From Glaciecola sp. XM2 (lineage in GTDB: Bacteria; Pseudomonadota; Gammaproteobacteria; Enterobacterales; Alteromonadaceae), in contig NZ_JAHEOJ010000013.1 of NCBI RefSeq assembly GCF_018595715.1, positions 1-64,000 on the forward strand: a DNA stretch of 64,000 bases, written 5' to 3'. The notes beneath the pieces are model-generated. The model made no database searches. It was not told the origin of the DNA and was given only the letters and a program-made list of their open reading frames with translations. Each line of letters opens with the position of its first letter. Position 1 is the first letter of the stretch. The position numbers and the translations under genes were made by a program. Below are positions 1-10,495 of the stretch, piece after piece.

Positions 1-27
1 TGTAGTGGCAGAATAAACCCGTACACC
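1..27 (+). repeat. IS3 left terminal inverted repeat
   Basis: Starts TGTAGTGG and ends CCGTACACC. It matches the reverse complement of 1215-1241 at 21 of 27 positions. Confidence 0.85.
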
Positions 28-67
28 TTTTTAAGTGGTAGCATTACACTTATAGAAGAGGTGTTCA

Positions 68-1241
<1,174 letters not shown>

Positions 1242-1332
1242 TTTACCCTAAATCTAGCAAATATCTTTTTTTCTTTGACGAAGAAATGAGCTGATATATT
1301 TCGTGTAGAAAATAGGTAGTCAGGGCAAAATA

Positions 1333-3453
1333 ATGAAAAAAATCGCAGTGATCACTGGTGCAGGGTCTGGAATTGGTTTGGCGTTAACTAATGAATTGCT
1401 ATTTGAATACTCACAATTATTGGTCATCGCATTTTGCAGAAACAAAGACAATCTACTACCCCTTAAAAACAGGTATAAAGACAGGTTGCTCATTAGACAA
1501 GTCGACTTTAATCACAATGCAGCATTTGCTTCTGTTAAGCGTTTTCTTGAAAACTATCAGCAAGTCGATTATTTGGTGCATTGCGCTGGATTAGTTTCAC
1601 CCATTGTTAAACTATCTTCATTAAATTTAGATGATTGGCGAAAAAATCATAAGGTCAACCTTGAAATGCCCTTGCTAATTACTCAATTGTGTATTATTAA
1701 ATTTAATCGTAGCCGAGTACTTTTTTTAACAAGCGACCACCCTATCACTCCAGTGACTGGGGCATCCGCATATTGCATTAGTAAAGCTGGCATCAATACG
1801 CTAACAGACTGCTTCCGACAAGAAGTCACTGCAAATATCGCAGTATTTACAAGCGTTGCTCCTGGAAACGTAGATACTCCCATGCAGGCTGAAATACGCC
1901 AAGCATCAAGTGATGTGTTACCTTTATCGGACGTTTTGCGCGAAATGCACGGTGAAAATAAGCTTCTCACAACTGCACTCGTGGCTAAATATTTAAAAGA
2001 ACTGTTAATGTCCGTCAGCCGAACATCATTTGGAACAAGATCATGGAATTTGTTGAAAGACATCAATGAACCATATCATTTCACTCACATAAGTGAAACT
2101 AGAGAGCCTATAGTGCAAACTGACAGCGCACTTTTGTTACAACGAAAAATGAGTGGCGAAGTCAGTACCTTCGGCAGTGTGCAATATGAAAAACGCAGGC
2201 AAGTTTTCAATAAGGCTGTTTCTAAATACCCAATTATGATTGTTACACCGAAGTCAGTACATGACATTATAGAAGTGATCAAATTTGCTAATAAAGTTTC
2301 TTTGCCTATATCAATAAAGGGTGGCGGACACGGAATAAAAGGAGCCGCTATAGTCGATGGTGGCGTCGTTCTTGATATGGCAAACTTCCAAGATATATCA
2401 CTCAGCGCCGATGGGCGGCATGTGAGTGTTGGTGCGGGTGTTAAGAATAAACATTTAGACCACTTTTTATCTCGCATAAACAAAGTAGTACCGTTAGGTA
2501 CTTGCCCTGATGTAGGTGTCATTGGTGCAACACTAGGCGGCGGAATTGGCTTCCTCTCGCGCAAGCACGGACTAAGTTGCGACAATGTCACACGATTCGA
2601 TATCATCATGGCTGATGGAAAGTTATTAAAAGTGACGCCTCATAAACATCCAGATCTTTATTGGGCACTGCGTGGCTGTGGCGGCGGTCAATTTGGTGTC
2701 GTTGTCACTATAGAATTTGCACTGCACCCTGCTCCTGAGTTTGTTGAGGGAGGAACCATAGCGTGGCCAATTAGTGAGGCGAAAAATATCTTAAAAGCCT
2801 ATAGTCATGCAGTTTTAGAGGGACCAAAGTCACAGTTTTTATATGCCTATATTGCCCATTCTGTGCCTCACAAAGCTAATATTTCTATTATGGGGTTTAG
2901 TGAATCGAGGTCACATGGTTTAAAGACAGTATCTTCATGGCGGGAAGGTGCGACAGTATCAATTGACCGGAAACAGTATATCGAATGTCAATCAAACAAC
3001 TACGAAAGTGGTTTGGGTTTATATTGGCAACATGGAATTATTCAGGGTGAATTAACGGATAAGTTTATTGACATACTATTAGCGTGTTATAAGGAATGCC
3101 CTGATGATTCTGGTGGTATAATGCTAGATCCTCTTTGCGGTGCGATACAAGACAAAGGTACTAATGAAACAGCATTTATTCACAGAAATGCGTCCTTCAT
3201 CTGCAGCATTACCGGACTTACTAAGCAAAATCAAGGTAAGGAACTTGTAGCTGCCTGGGTACAAGATACCTACAAGCGACTTACCCCCTTCTTTAATGGT
3301 TACGCGTACCAAAACTATGATATGGGGGAAGAGTCTGCCGTAATCGAATATTTTGGTCAGCACACCGAAAAATTGATAGCAATGAAGAAACGCTATGACC
3401 CGAATCTTCGTTTTGTTGGATCACTTCAAGCACATATATCCCCAGTACTTTGA
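1333..3453 (+). CDS. SDR / berberine-bridge-type FAD oxidoreductase fusion
   Basis: A 706-residue two-domain protein. Residues 1-235 are a short-chain dehydrogenase: a TGAGSGIG dinucleotide loop at 8-15, Ser134, and Tyr147-x3-Lys151. Residues 295-470 are a PCMH-type FAD domain. The GGGHG motif puts His333 at the usual 8-alpha-histidyl position, and GTCPDVGV puts Cys391 where bicovalent enzymes form a cysteinyl-FAD bond. The C-terminus has the BBE signature YQNYD. No signal peptide is seen, so it is probably cytosolic. Each half is normally a separate enzyme, so the fusion suggests coupled alcohol/ketone and FAD oxidase chemistry on one substrate. The substrate cannot be read from sequence. 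It stands alone between the IS and the copper island. The frame is continuous with no sign of decay. Confidence 0.85.
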   Translation: MKKIAVITGAGSGIGLALTNELLFEYSQLLVIAFCRNKDNLLPLKNRYKDRLLIRQVDFNHNAAFASVKRFLENYQQVDYLVHCAGLVSPIVKLSSLNLDDWRKNHKVNLEMPLLITQLCIIKFNRSRVLFLTSDHPITPVTGASAYCISKAGINTLTDCFRQEVTANIAVFTSVAPGNVDTPMQAEIRQASSDVLPLSDVLREMHGENKLLTTALVAKYLKELLMSVSRTSFGTRSWNLLKDINEPYHFTHISETREPIVQTDSALLLQRKMSGEVSTFGSVQYEKRRQVFNKAVSKYPIMIVTPKSVHDIIEVIKFANKVSLPISIKGGGHGIKGAAIVDGGVVLDMANFQDISLSADGRHVSVGAGVKNKHLDHFLSRINKVVPLGTCPDVGVIGATLGGGIGFLSRKHGLSCDNVTRFDIIMADGKLLKVTPHKHPDLYWALRGCGGGQFGVVVTIEFALHPAPEFVEGGTIAWPISEAKNILKAYSHAVLEGPKSQFLYAYIAHSVPHKANISIMGFSESRSHGLKTVSSWREGATVSIDRKQYIECQSNNYESGLGLYWQHGIIQGELTDKFIDILLACYKECPDDSGGIMLDPLCGAIQDKGTNETAFIHRNASFICSITGLTKQNQGKELVAAWVQDTYKRLTPFFNGYAYQNYDMGEESAVIEYFGQHTEKLIAMKKRYDPNLRFVGSLQAHISPVL

Positions 3454-3539
3454 AAAGCTAACAGCACCACTACCTCTTTTTTTCAATAATGCGAAAGGCC
3501 TCTGAACGTTCAAAAATCGATAAACGAACAAGTTTATCT

Positions 3540-3902
3540 TTACTTCCGACTCCCTGGCGGCAGTTTGTGACAACTCCAAGGTTTGTGTTTTGCATTGTCT
3601 CGGATATTTTCATCCACAAATTGGTAGTACCCTTCTTTAAAGTTTGACCACCAATCATGCGATATATCTGCGCCATGGGTTTTAATAATATTTTCAATCC
3701 CATCGAGCTCGCAATGAGTAGCATCGTAGCCAACGTGTAGTGTCTGCTTTTTCGATTCGAAACTGACTGCGTCAACACCAAACGTCGCATCGATGTCACT
3801 GATGATGGCTACTATTTTAGCATCATCAGTATTCGTTAACTTTAAGTGACGAAGCACTAAGTTAACTTCGCTTACGCCTACTCTGTGTTCTAAATCACTC
3901 AT
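3540..3902 (-). CDS. HMA-like small metal-associated protein
   Basis: A 120-residue protein without signal peptide. Residues about 15-75 have the beta-alpha-beta spacing of a heavy-metal-associated (ferredoxin-like) fold but lack a CxxC. Residues 75-120 carry the conserved-looking HGADISHDWW segment and a C-terminal Cys/His pair. Similar proteins are often annotated as cation transporter in metal-resistance islands of gammaproteobacteria, but it has no membrane segment. A metallochaperone or sensor role is more plausible (inference). A strong AGGAGG ribosome site lies 8 nt before the ATG. It is the last gene of the merR-copA strand, about 230 bp downstream of the methyltransferase. A decayed second copy lies in that gap. 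Confidence 0.7.
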   Translation of the reverse strand: MSDLEHRVGVSEVNLVLRHLKLTNTDDAKIVAIISDIDATFGVDAVSFESKKQTLHVGYDATHCELDGIENIIKTHGADISHDWWSNFKEGYYQFVDENIRDNAKHKPWSCHKLPPGSRK

Positions 3903-4016
3903 AATTTAAACCTCCTAAGGTATTTTTATGCTAAAAATATTACTGTAAGACTAAATTCATTAGTTTGTGCCAGCCTGACTGCTTGTAAATAAGTTAATCG
4001 CAAAAGTAAATATACA

Positions 4017-4093
4017 TTATGGTAGCGTCCACTGCAGATGGCTAAGCATTAAGTTCACTTCTACCACCCTACTCTTTGCTCTAAGTCATCCAA
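4017..4093 (-). pseudogene. Decayed N-terminal copy of the HMA-like gene
   Basis: Read on the minus strand this gives LDDLEQRVG and then, after a one-base frameshift, EVNLMLSHLQ before a stop. The neighbouring intact gene begins MSDLEHRVG and continues EVNLVLRHLK. The match in order and spacing marks a truncated, frameshifted duplicate of the 3540-3902 gene. No start codon survives. It occupies most of the otherwise empty gap between the intact copy and the methyltransferase gene. Confidence 0.75.
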
Positions 4094-4134
4094 AAAATAT
4101 TTTCTTCTTTATTGAGGCTACCTAAAACAAACGG

Positions 4135-4782
4135 CTACATTTGGGTTTGCTTAACAAAAGACTTCCATTGCACTATGCGCGGAATAAACATTGGCACTTG
4201 TGCTTTGTAGGCCAAATATTCCTCCTCAAATTCAGCAATCACTTTTTTCTCTTCACGTAAAGACAAACCATAGTAAATAAAGATAATCACTGGAAAAAGA
4301 CCGACTGAAAATACAGTAGGCCAATGCACAATCCCCTCGCCAAATAGCGCAATAAACAAACCGGTGTATTGAGGATGCCTCGCCAATGCATATAAGCCAT
4401 CTGTCACTAATCTGTTCTCTTGTCGCGCTTTATATACTTGTCGCCAACCTTGAAAAAAAAGTCCAATACCCAAGAATAATAAAATGTATCCCAAGACCAT
4501 TGCTATCATCATGCCCGTCTCTCCTATCCCCAAAAGAGACGACCATAAATTTGCATTAAGCTCGGTTCTATCTAGGCCTCCAAAGCGTGCCAATAGATAT
4601 ATTGTTAAAGGAAAGCCATACATTTCGGCATACAAGGCGATAATAAACGCTTGCACAACTCCCGCACCAGCCCACTCGTGCCACGATGTAGGAGCCATAT
4701 ATTTATAAAGATACCAAGACGCCACTACTATCATAATAAGCGCTAGGATCCATACACCTGAGTGTGCTACCGGTTCGTTCAT
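4135..4782 (-). CDS. ICMT/PEMT-like integral membrane methyltransferase
   Basis: A 215-residue protein with about five hydrophobic segments. Its C-terminal half holds the isoprenylcysteine-carboxyl/phospholipid methyltransferase signature, RHPQYTGLF (about residue 135), followed by a conserved glutamate-rich region near LREEKK. Proteins of this family use S-adenosylmethionine inside the membrane, usually on lipids or thiol-linked carboxylates. Members recur next to copper ATPase genes, but their substrate there is unknown. It follows the DUF5676 gene by 43 bp and is probably co-transcribed with copA. Confidence 0.78.
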   Translation of the reverse strand: MNEPVAHSGVWILALIMIVVASWYLYKYMAPTSWHEWAGAGVVQAFIIALYAEMYGFPLTIYLLARFGGLDRTELNANLWSSLLGIGETGMMIAMVLGYILLFLGIGLFFQGWRQVYKARQENRLVTDGLYALARHPQYTGLFIALFGEGIVHWPTVFSVGLFPVIIFIYYGLSLREEKKVIAEFEEEYLAYKAQVPMFIPRIVQWKSFVKQTQM

Positions 4783-4825
4783 AAACTCATCTCTATATAG
4801 TAAACAACCAAGTCACGAAAAGCCG

Positions 4826-5086
4826 CTATTTCGCTTGGCTTCCAAAAAAATTATAAAGTGGTACCCAAATTAGCGCGATAAACCAGCCATACATATAGCT
4901 TTCAAGGAGTCCCAAGAAAAAACTCTGCCAACTTATCCATTCAAACCCCGGTAATAACTTTAACCACACTTCGTACATAGCGTGCTCTGGAAAAATTAGG
5001 TCGAATACAACACATAGTGTGAAACTGATACTTATGAATAAGCTAGTTGCGTGCCCAAATGCGCTTAATGATAGTTTGTGGGTCAT
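4826..5086 (-). CDS. DUF5676 family small membrane protein
   Basis: An 86-residue protein with two hydrophobic stretches (about residues 10-32 and 55-80) and a short polar C-terminus. It matches the general pattern of DUF5676 proteins, small inner-membrane proteins found beside copper-transport genes. Function is unknown. Its ATG overlaps the stop region of the YHS gene by 4 nt, which indicates translational coupling. Confidence 0.75.
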   Translation of the reverse strand: MTHKLSLSAFGHATSLFISISFTLCVVFDLIFPEHAMYEVWLKLLPGFEWISWQSFFLGLLESYMYGWFIALIWVPLYNFFGSQAK

Positions 5087-5370
5087 TTTAGCGCTCCAGT
5101 GGCGTCCGTTTTCGTCACGTATTTAACTGGGTCTACATCAAACTTATCTAGACATTCTTTTGAACAAAAGCGATATAACTCACCGTCGTGCAGTTTCCCG
5201 TAACCTTCATCTACTTCCACTACCTTGTTGCACACAGGATCAATGATGGCTTTAGGTTGTTCAGATGTTTGTTCTTTGCGGTGGCCGTGGGCCACATGCG
5301 CGCCGCAACCATATCTCATCATGAGATAAAAAAGCCCCGCGAATATTACGAATGAAAAAACCCCATCCAT
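5083..5370 (-). CDS. YHS-domain protein with N-terminal membrane anchor
   Basis: A 95-residue protein. Residues 1-18 form one membrane segment, then a His-rich linker (GAHVAHGH). A YHS domain occupies about 43-85 with DPVCNKVV and YRFCSKECLDKF, supplying three Cys. YHS domains are small metal-binding modules also found in copper ATPases. Placement between the cupredoxin and DUF5676 genes suggests a copper-handling membrane component. The stop overlaps the next start. Confidence 0.82.
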   Translation of the reverse strand: MDGVFSFVIFAGLFYLMMRYGCGAHVAHGHRKEQTSEQPKAIIDPVCNKVVEVDEGYGKLHDGELYRFCSKECLDKFDVDPVKYVTKTDATGALK

Positions 5371-5454
5371 AAAATGCCTCCTTTTAGTTTCTGTTTAATA
5401 TGTATCTGCTCTGCAATGTGCTTGTATATTGAAGAACGGATACAGCATCAAAAA

Positions 5455-5808
5455 TCAGTCTATGATCAGTTCACCCGTGTACATTTTCATCTGACAATGA
5501 AATGCATGTCGACCTGGTTGCATCGCTGGGATTGATATATCTACTTTTTTATTCAACCTCAGTGTTGCGGCAATCTCTAAATCAGGTATATGCAATGATT
5601 CAGAGCATGGTGAAGAATCAGCTCTAAAAAATGTAATCGTTGATTCTTGATTGGCGGGTACTTTGATAACTGCCGGTTGATACACCCCATCCTTCACCAA
5701 TACTTCTATCACTCCATCACTCATGTCAACCGATGATGATTTGTAAAGCCAAAACCACCATATAATCAAACCGATAACTCCCATGCCTGCAATATTTACC
5801 CACAACAT
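5455..5808 (-). CDS. Membrane-anchored cupredoxin-like protein
   Basis: A 117-residue protein with one N-terminal membrane segment (about 4-24) and a beta-rich cupredoxin-like domain (about 35-117). Possible copper ligands are Cys and His in PCSESLHIPDL and the FHCQMKMY segment near the C-terminus, which resembles the C-x-M/H ligand loop of type 1 copper proteins. It is predicted to face the periplasm. It begins 12 bp after copA ends, with an AAGGAG ribosome site, so it is almost certainly in the copA operon as a copper acceptor or donor. Confidence 0.82.
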   Translation of the reverse strand: MLWVNIAGMGVIGLIIWWFWLYKSSSVDMSDGVIEVLVKDGVYQPAVIKVPANQESTITFFRADSSPCSESLHIPDLEIAATLRLNKKVDISIPAMQPGRHAFHCQMKMYTGELIID

Positions 5809-5820
5809 AATTTTCTCCTT

Positions 5821-8184
5821 TTAATGATTTTTAGCTTTAAACAGGCGTAGACGGTTTGCATTGGTAACCACGGTCAATGATGAAAAGGCCATAGCCGCAC
5901 CTGCAATAACGGGATTTAATAGCAAACCAAAAAATGGAAACAATACGCCTGCGGCAATGGGCACTCCTGCGACGTTGTAGATGAAAGCCCCGAATAGGTT
6001 CTGTTTTATATTCGCTAGCGTAGCTTTGCTTACTGCGATAGCATCTGCCAAACCATGTAGCGAGCCGCGCATGAGCGTTATGTCGGCACTTTCTATTGCC
6101 ACATCGGTACCAGTGCCAATTGCGAAACCAACATTGGCGTGGGCTAAGGCCGGCGCATCATTAATACCGTCGCCAGTCATACCCACAATTTCACCTTCTT
6201 CTTGCAGCTCTGCTACTTTATTCGCTTTATCTTCTGGCATAACTTCAGCCACGAATTCCTTGATACCTACCTTTTGTGCAATCGCTTGAGCCGTTAATCG
6301 ATTATCTCCAGTGAGCATGACAATACGAATGCCATTTTTCTGAAGTCGCGCAATCGCAGCAATGGAATCGCTCTTTATTGGATCGGCAACCGATATGATC
6401 GCGGCCAAAGTATTGTTTATGGCAAAGTACATTGGTGTTTTGGCTTCTTGTGCAAACTCTTGCGCTTTTTCTATATATTGCTCAATGACAATACCTTTAT
6501 CTTTCATCAGCTTTTCATTGCCAAATAATAGGGCTTTCCCTTCACATGATGCCTGCACACCTTTACCTGCAATTGAACGAAAGCCATCTACTTTCTTGGT
6601 ATCAATTCCTTGCGCTTTGGCACTGTCGACAATCGCCATCGCCAAAGGGTGTTCAGAGCCAGCCTCAAGACTCGCGGCTAGCATCAAGACTTCTTTACGC
6701 GAGTAATTTTTTGTTAGTAACACGTCGGTAACCTTTGGCTCTCCCTCTGTGATGGTACCCGTTTTATCTAAAATCATCGTCGTGATCTTCGAGGCTGTTT
6801 GCAGCGCCTCGCCATTTCTAATTAATACACCGGCTTCGGCAGCTTTTCCCACGCCTACCATTACCGACATTGGCGTCGCTAGACCCAGAGCACAAGGACA
6901 AGCGATTATCAAAACCGTAGTCGCCGATACGATGGCAAAAACCAGAGCCGGTGATGGACCGAAATTCAGCCACGCCAGTGCACTAAGCACCGCAATAATC
7001 ATAATAACGGGAACAAAATAGGCAGAAATAGCATCCGCTAAACGACCTATCGGGGGTTTAGAGTTTTGTGCTTTTTTTACCATATTGATAATTTGCGCTA
7101 AGGCAGTGTCTTTGCCTACACGAGTGGCTTGAAATACGATTGAACCTGATTTATTAATGGTGCCCGCTACAACCTTATCCCCTGCTTGTTTTTCTACAGG
7201 CATAGGCTCACCAGTTAACATAGACTCATCTATTGCAGTGTGACCTTCGACCACTTCACCGTCGACAGAAATTTTTTCGCCTGGTCTAACCCGGATAAAA
7301 TCTTTTAGCATTACATTTTCTATCGGTATATCGACATCATTTCCTCCTCGAACGACACGCGCTGTTTTGGCTTGAAGACCAATCAACCGTTTAATTGCCT
7401 CAGATGTTTTGCCTCTCGCCTTTATTTCTAGCGCTAAGCCAAGGTTGATTAACCCTATTATCATTGCAGTTGCTTCAAAGTAAACATGACGCGCCATTGT
7501 TGGCAATAACTCCGGAACGGCCACTACCACCATAGAATATAGCCACGCTGTGCCGGTACCTAAAGCGATGAGAGTATCCATATTCGCTGAATGATTCTTT
7601 AGCGAGTTGTAAGCCCCCACATAAAAGTGTTTACCAGAAAAATACATGACGGCTAACGTTGCCAGACCAATAGTAAACCAAACTAGGCGTTCACTATTTG
7701 TGTTGACCGTCATTTCTCCTATTACCAGCCCATAGATCATAAGCGGTACACCTAATAAAAGCGCGATTGTCATATCTCGCATGAGCTTTTTGTAATAGGC
7801 CCAATCAGCCTTATCCTTTTCATCAAGGGCTTCTTGCTCTGAGTCGCTGGTATCCACTTTTGCTCGATAACCCGCTATTTCAATCGCCGTAATAAGCGCA
7901 GCGCCCTGTACACTTCCTGTAACACTGACCGTTCGTTGTGCAAAATTCATTTCTGCTTTTGTCACGCCATTAACCGCGCGCAACGCCTTTTCAATTTTAC
8001 TAACACAACTGGCGCAACTCGCTCCTTCAATCATTAGATGATGTATGGTTGTCTCTTGAGCTGTATAGATGTCGCTTGACGAATGTATGTTTTTATTTAT
8101 TTTTGGCTCATTGGGTGTATTGTTTCGATTATGACAACACGACTTCGTGACTTCGTTTTCTCTATTTATTTGTTCATCACTCAT
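5821..8184 (-). CDS. copA: Copper-translocating P1B-type ATPase CopA
   Basis: A 787-residue Cu(I) export ATPase of the inner membrane. A single N-terminal HMA domain has the metal site CASC at 57-60, preceded by a His/Asn-rich tail with a CC pair at 16-17. Eight membrane helices are expected. The transport site CPC is at 429-431 in membrane helix 6. Also visible are TGEP (324-327), the phosphorylation motif DKTGT with Asp473, the SEHPL nucleotide motif and GDGIND in the P domain. The CPC motif and conserved helix sequences place it in the Cu+/Ag+ subgroup. The start overlaps the end of merR by 8 nt, so it is translationally coupled to its regulator. Confidence 0.96.
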   Translation of the reverse strand: MSDEQINRENEVTKSCCHNRNNTPNEPKINKNIHSSSDIYTAQETTIHHLMIEGASCASCVSKIEKALRAVNGVTKAEMNFAQRTVSVTGSVQGAALITAIEIAGYRAKVDTSDSEQEALDEKDKADWAYYKKLMRDMTIALLLGVPLMIYGLVIGEMTVNTNSERLVWFTIGLATLAVMYFSGKHFYVGAYNSLKNHSANMDTLIALGTGTAWLYSMVVVAVPELLPTMARHVYFEATAMIIGLINLGLALEIKARGKTSEAIKRLIGLQAKTARVVRGGNDVDIPIENVMLKDFIRVRPGEKISVDGEVVEGHTAIDESMLTGEPMPVEKQAGDKVVAGTINKSGSIVFQATRVGKDTALAQIINMVKKAQNSKPPIGRLADAISAYFVPVIMIIAVLSALAWLNFGPSPALVFAIVSATTVLIIACPCALGLATPMSVMVGVGKAAEAGVLIRNGEALQTASKITTMILDKTGTITEGEPKVTDVLLTKNYSRKEVLMLAASLEAGSEHPLAMAIVDSAKAQGIDTKKVDGFRSIAGKGVQASCEGKALLFGNEKLMKDKGIVIEQYIEKAQEFAQEAKTPMYFAINNTLAAIISVADPIKSDSIAAIARLQKNGIRIVMLTGDNRLTAQAIAQKVGIKEFVAEVMPEDKANKVAELQEEGEIVGMTGDGINDAPALAHANVGFAIGTGTDVAIESADITLMRGSLHGLADAIAVSKATLANIKQNLFGAFIYNVAGVPIAAGVLFPFFGLLLNPVIAGAAMAFSSLTVVTNANRLRLFKAKNH

Positions 8185-8644
8185 AGCGTTTCCCCATTAA
8201 AAAGTCATTTTCTGCTTGTTCGTTATCGATATTTGATAACTCGACATCTTCAATTAAATGGCAAATCACGTTATTACATGGCACCTTGTCTGGTTTTTGA
8301 TCCCATGTATCTATCGCTTTTCGCATCTTGTCTCGTAACTTAGCCATTTCTATAAACCGTTGTTCAGTTTCTGCTAGTCTTTTCTCAATCAACACCCTGA
8401 CTGTTGGGCAGGGCGTTTTACCTTTATCGGATTCGGAAAATATCTGTTTGATATCCTCGATAGAAAAACCTAAATCGCGAGCACTTAGTATGAATCTAAG
8501 ACGATTTTGTTGCTCTAGAGGGTAAAACCTGTAGCCATTTTCACTTGACCTAGATGGTCGCAACAGGTTAATTCGGGTGTAATACATGACCGTATTCTTG
8601 TTAACCCCAAATGCGTCGGCTAATTGTTTTACTTGCATAGTCAT
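8177..8644 (-). CDS. MerR-family metal-responsive regulator
   Basis: A 155-residue regulator with an N-terminal MerR winged helix (1-70: [17 protein letters not shown], then NGYRFY), a dimerisation helix (about 75-120) and a C-terminal metal loop. Cysteines occur at CPTVRVL and in [10 protein letters not shown], a pattern of heavy-metal sensors such as CueR/ZntR/CadR relatives. The exact metal is inferred to be Cu/Ag from copA next door. A MerR-type operator-promoter lies 58 bp upstream of its start, so it very likely controls its own operon. A tandem repeat of aactggag just before the ATG contains the ribosome site. Confidence 0.88.
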   Translation of the reverse strand: MTMQVKQLADAFGVNKNTVMYYTRINLLRPSRSSENGYRFYPLEQQNRLRFILSARDLGFSIEDIKQIFSESDKGKTPCPTVRVLIEKRLAETEQRFIEMAKLRDKMRKAIDTWDQKPDKVPCNNVICHLIEDVELSNIDNEQAENDFLMGKRYE

Positions 8645-8701
8645 TGTTCAAACACTCCAGTTCTCCAGTTGGCAATAAAGGTATTCGTAACTCGGTAATA
8701 A

Positions 8702-8732
8702 AGCATAGACCTATGAGTCGCTCACAGGTCAA
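8702..8732 (-). promoter_or_regulatory. MerR-type promoter with 19-bp spacer and dyad operator
   Basis: On the minus strand TTGACC (727-732) and TATGCT (702-707) form a -35/-10 pair separated by 19 bp, the over-long spacing diagnostic of MerR-activated promoters. The spacer region holds a near-perfect dyad at 8708-8730 (GACCTGTGAG, then CTCATAGGTC around a 3-bp centre). It faces merR-copA and is the probable metal-induced promoter of that operon. Confidence 0.85.
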
Positions 8733-8740
8733 GTGATATT

Positions 8741-9976
8741 TTAGCTATGAGGTGCCGGCATAGACCAAACAATGACCAACGCCAATAGCACAGACAATAT
8801 AATTGTCCCCGCTAACGTTAACCAATCACGCCGTGTTTTATGCTTTCGTCCTGACAACAGACAGGTCGCAAGCACCGTTTGCGATAAGTAATAGAGCGCA
8901 AAGCCTTTGCTTGCTAAGTTGATAATTTCAAACACATTGCTGGTCCAAACAAGTACAATAGCGATGCCAATAATTAACATGTAATACACGTTTGTTGTAA
9001 GACGGGCTTTTATAAGCTCTTTAAGTAAGCCACCGCCGCCAATTGTGTCTGCTAAAGCCGCACTAATTTGACTGGTGGTTGCTGCAATAAGAAGTAAAAA
9101 CGGTAGGATCCATATCGCTTGTCCGAGCGTCTGACTAATGGTCGTTTCACTTAATTCAACGATGGGGTATACATTGAATAAGGGGCAAGTTAATCCAATA
9201 AACACTAGGTAAATGACGGTCGCAATGCCTTGAGCATATTTTACTGCCATTATGCGCTGGTAAGCCGAATATTCAGCGCCCATAAATCTTGCCGTTTCAA
9301 AACCTTGAGTGACCATCAACATACCCGCCAAGATACTTAAGGTTTCAACAGGACCGATAGCATTGAGCGCTTCATGCTGAAACCATGTCGCGCCACTTGA
9401 CATGTCAAATGTCAGCAATGCAACAAGTACTCCCACTATAATCGCTAACTTGATTGTGACCGCATAGAGCTCTATTACTTCAAGCCCTTTAGCTCCTCTT
9501 AGCCACGCAATAAACATTATAAATAGTAAGGCTAGACTGGTGGCTACCTTTATCACGGTATCATCAGTAACGCTTATTCTTTCAAACACAAATGATGCGA
9601 ATAGACTAATATAAAAGGCGACTGAAATCGCATACGCCGCCCCTAAAAACCACTGTCCAATATATTCTAATTTAGCAATGCCTCCATTAGGATAGTCTTC
9701 CAAATGCGGCTCAGCGTGAGCGATGTTAAACCGAATGACACCACCTAAACAATATGCAAGAGCAGATAACAACACGATCCCCAGTAATGCCCACTTCCCC
9801 ATAACAGAATGAAGCAGCGGTGCAACAATTAAAAAGCCACTGCCAATGATGGAGGCAAGAGGTGTCACAGTTGCTCGCCACTGTGGCGACAACCTGACGC
9901 GGTTGTTAAATAAGCCCCAACCAACAATCAACGTCGATATGATCGCAACACTGTTTAAGAGCATGCCGTTTTCCAC
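8741..9976 (-). CDS. APC-superfamily-like multi-pass transporter
   Basis: A 411-residue very hydrophobic protein with about 11-12 membrane segments. The early GSGFLIVAPLL segment resembles the unwound first helix of amino acid-polyamine-cation (LeuT-fold) carriers, and internal sequence such as GFETARFMGAEY fits the same superfamily. Substrate is unknown. It follows a lipoprotein gene by 22 bp and precedes the merR operator, so it is the last gene of the right-hand copper strand. A role in copper-linked amino acid or metal-complex transport is only an inference. Confidence 0.7.
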   Translation of the reverse strand: MENGMLLNSVAIISTLIVGWGLFNNRVRLSPQWRATVTPLASIIGSGFLIVAPLLHSVMGKWALLGIVLLSALAYCLGGVIRFNIAHAEPHLEDYPNGGIAKLEYIGQWFLGAAYAISVAFYISLFASFVFERISVTDDTVIKVATSLALLFIMFIAWLRGAKGLEVIELYAVTIKLAIIVGVLVALLTFDMSSGATWFQHEALNAIGPVETLSILAGMLMVTQGFETARFMGAEYSAYQRIMAVKYAQGIATVIYLVFIGLTCPLFNVYPIVELSETTISQTLGQAIWILPFLLLIAATTSQISAALADTIGGGGLLKELIKARLTTNVYYMLIIGIAIVLVWTSNVFEIINLASKGFALYYLSQTVLATCLLSGRKHKTRRDWLTLAGTIILSVLLALVIVWSMPAPHS

Positions 9977-9998
9977 TAGATATACTGCCTCTGCGTGC

Positions 9999-10352
9999 TT
10001 ATTTAGCGTTGAACTCTACAATGTCATTTGGCATGACTTGACCGCTCACAATCGTTGCATTGGCAAAATGTTCATCCTTCGTATTCCCCAAACGCACTTT
10101 ACCCACATATTCTCTGGAATAGCCTGATTCACCTTCGGTGATCACATTGTCATCGTATACCGCTCGGTACACGTCATATACTTTGTTTTGCTCTAGATTG
10201 CTGGTATCTGCGACACACACAACAAGTTCGCTTCCTTTGGCTGTGACGACTTGTCCACTCATGATGTAATCGTGATACAACTGGCTAGCACACCCGCCTA
10301 GCAAAAATAAAGATACGGTTAATACCGTGAGTAGCTTAGTGATGTTTTTCAT
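9999..10352 (-). CDS. Small outer-membrane-type lipoprotein
   Basis: A 117-residue lipoprotein. A signal peptide (1-20) ends in the lipobox LLGGC with Cys21. The rest is a soluble beta-rich domain with two further Cys, one of them in VVCVADT. No family was recognised. It is encoded immediately before the APC-like permease, after a 210-bp region rich in dyads. Confidence 0.75.
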   Translation of the reverse strand: MKNITKLLTVLTVSLFLLGGCASQLYHDYIMSGQVVTAKGSELVVCVADTSNLEQNKVYDVYRAVYDDNVITEGESGYSREYVGKVRLGNTKDEHFANATIVSGQVMPNDIVEFNAK

Positions 10353-10394
10353 AGTTTTTTCCTTGTTAATATGCTGACAACTAACGTTGCGATT

Positions 10395-10418
10395 GAATTG
10401 TAAACAGGCTTACAATTC
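10395..10418. promoter_or_regulatory. Perfect 9-bp inverted repeat, candidate operator
   Basis: GAATTGTAA, a 6-bp spacer, then TTACAATTC. It lies about 45-65 bp upstream of the lipoprotein start. The arms share TTGTAA/TTACAA with the dyad at 10496-10511, so one regulator may bind both. No known box was assigned. Confidence 0.55.
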
Positions 10419-10453
10419 GTATGGTAATCTTACGATTGCATTGACATCTCAAC

Positions 10454-10467
10454 ATGATCTTGATCAA
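10454..10467. promoter_or_regulatory. FNR/Anr-like half-perfect box
   Basis: ATGAT-CTTG-ATCAA matches the FNR/Anr consensus TTGAT-N4-ATCAA at 9 of 10 defined positions (read on either strand). It sits between the two TTGTAA dyads in the same promoter region. It may be coincidental. Confidence 0.3.
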
Positions 10468-10495
10468 TAAAAAACGGCTAATGCATTACCGCTTG

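Noticed and set aside
1683..2609. Minus-strand frames inside the SDR/FAD fusion gene
   Set aside because: Shadows of the real coding strand.
3470..3799. 109-codon minus-strand frame overlapping the HMA-like gene
   Set aside because: It overlaps a better-supported gene with a strong ribosome site and has no domain of its own.
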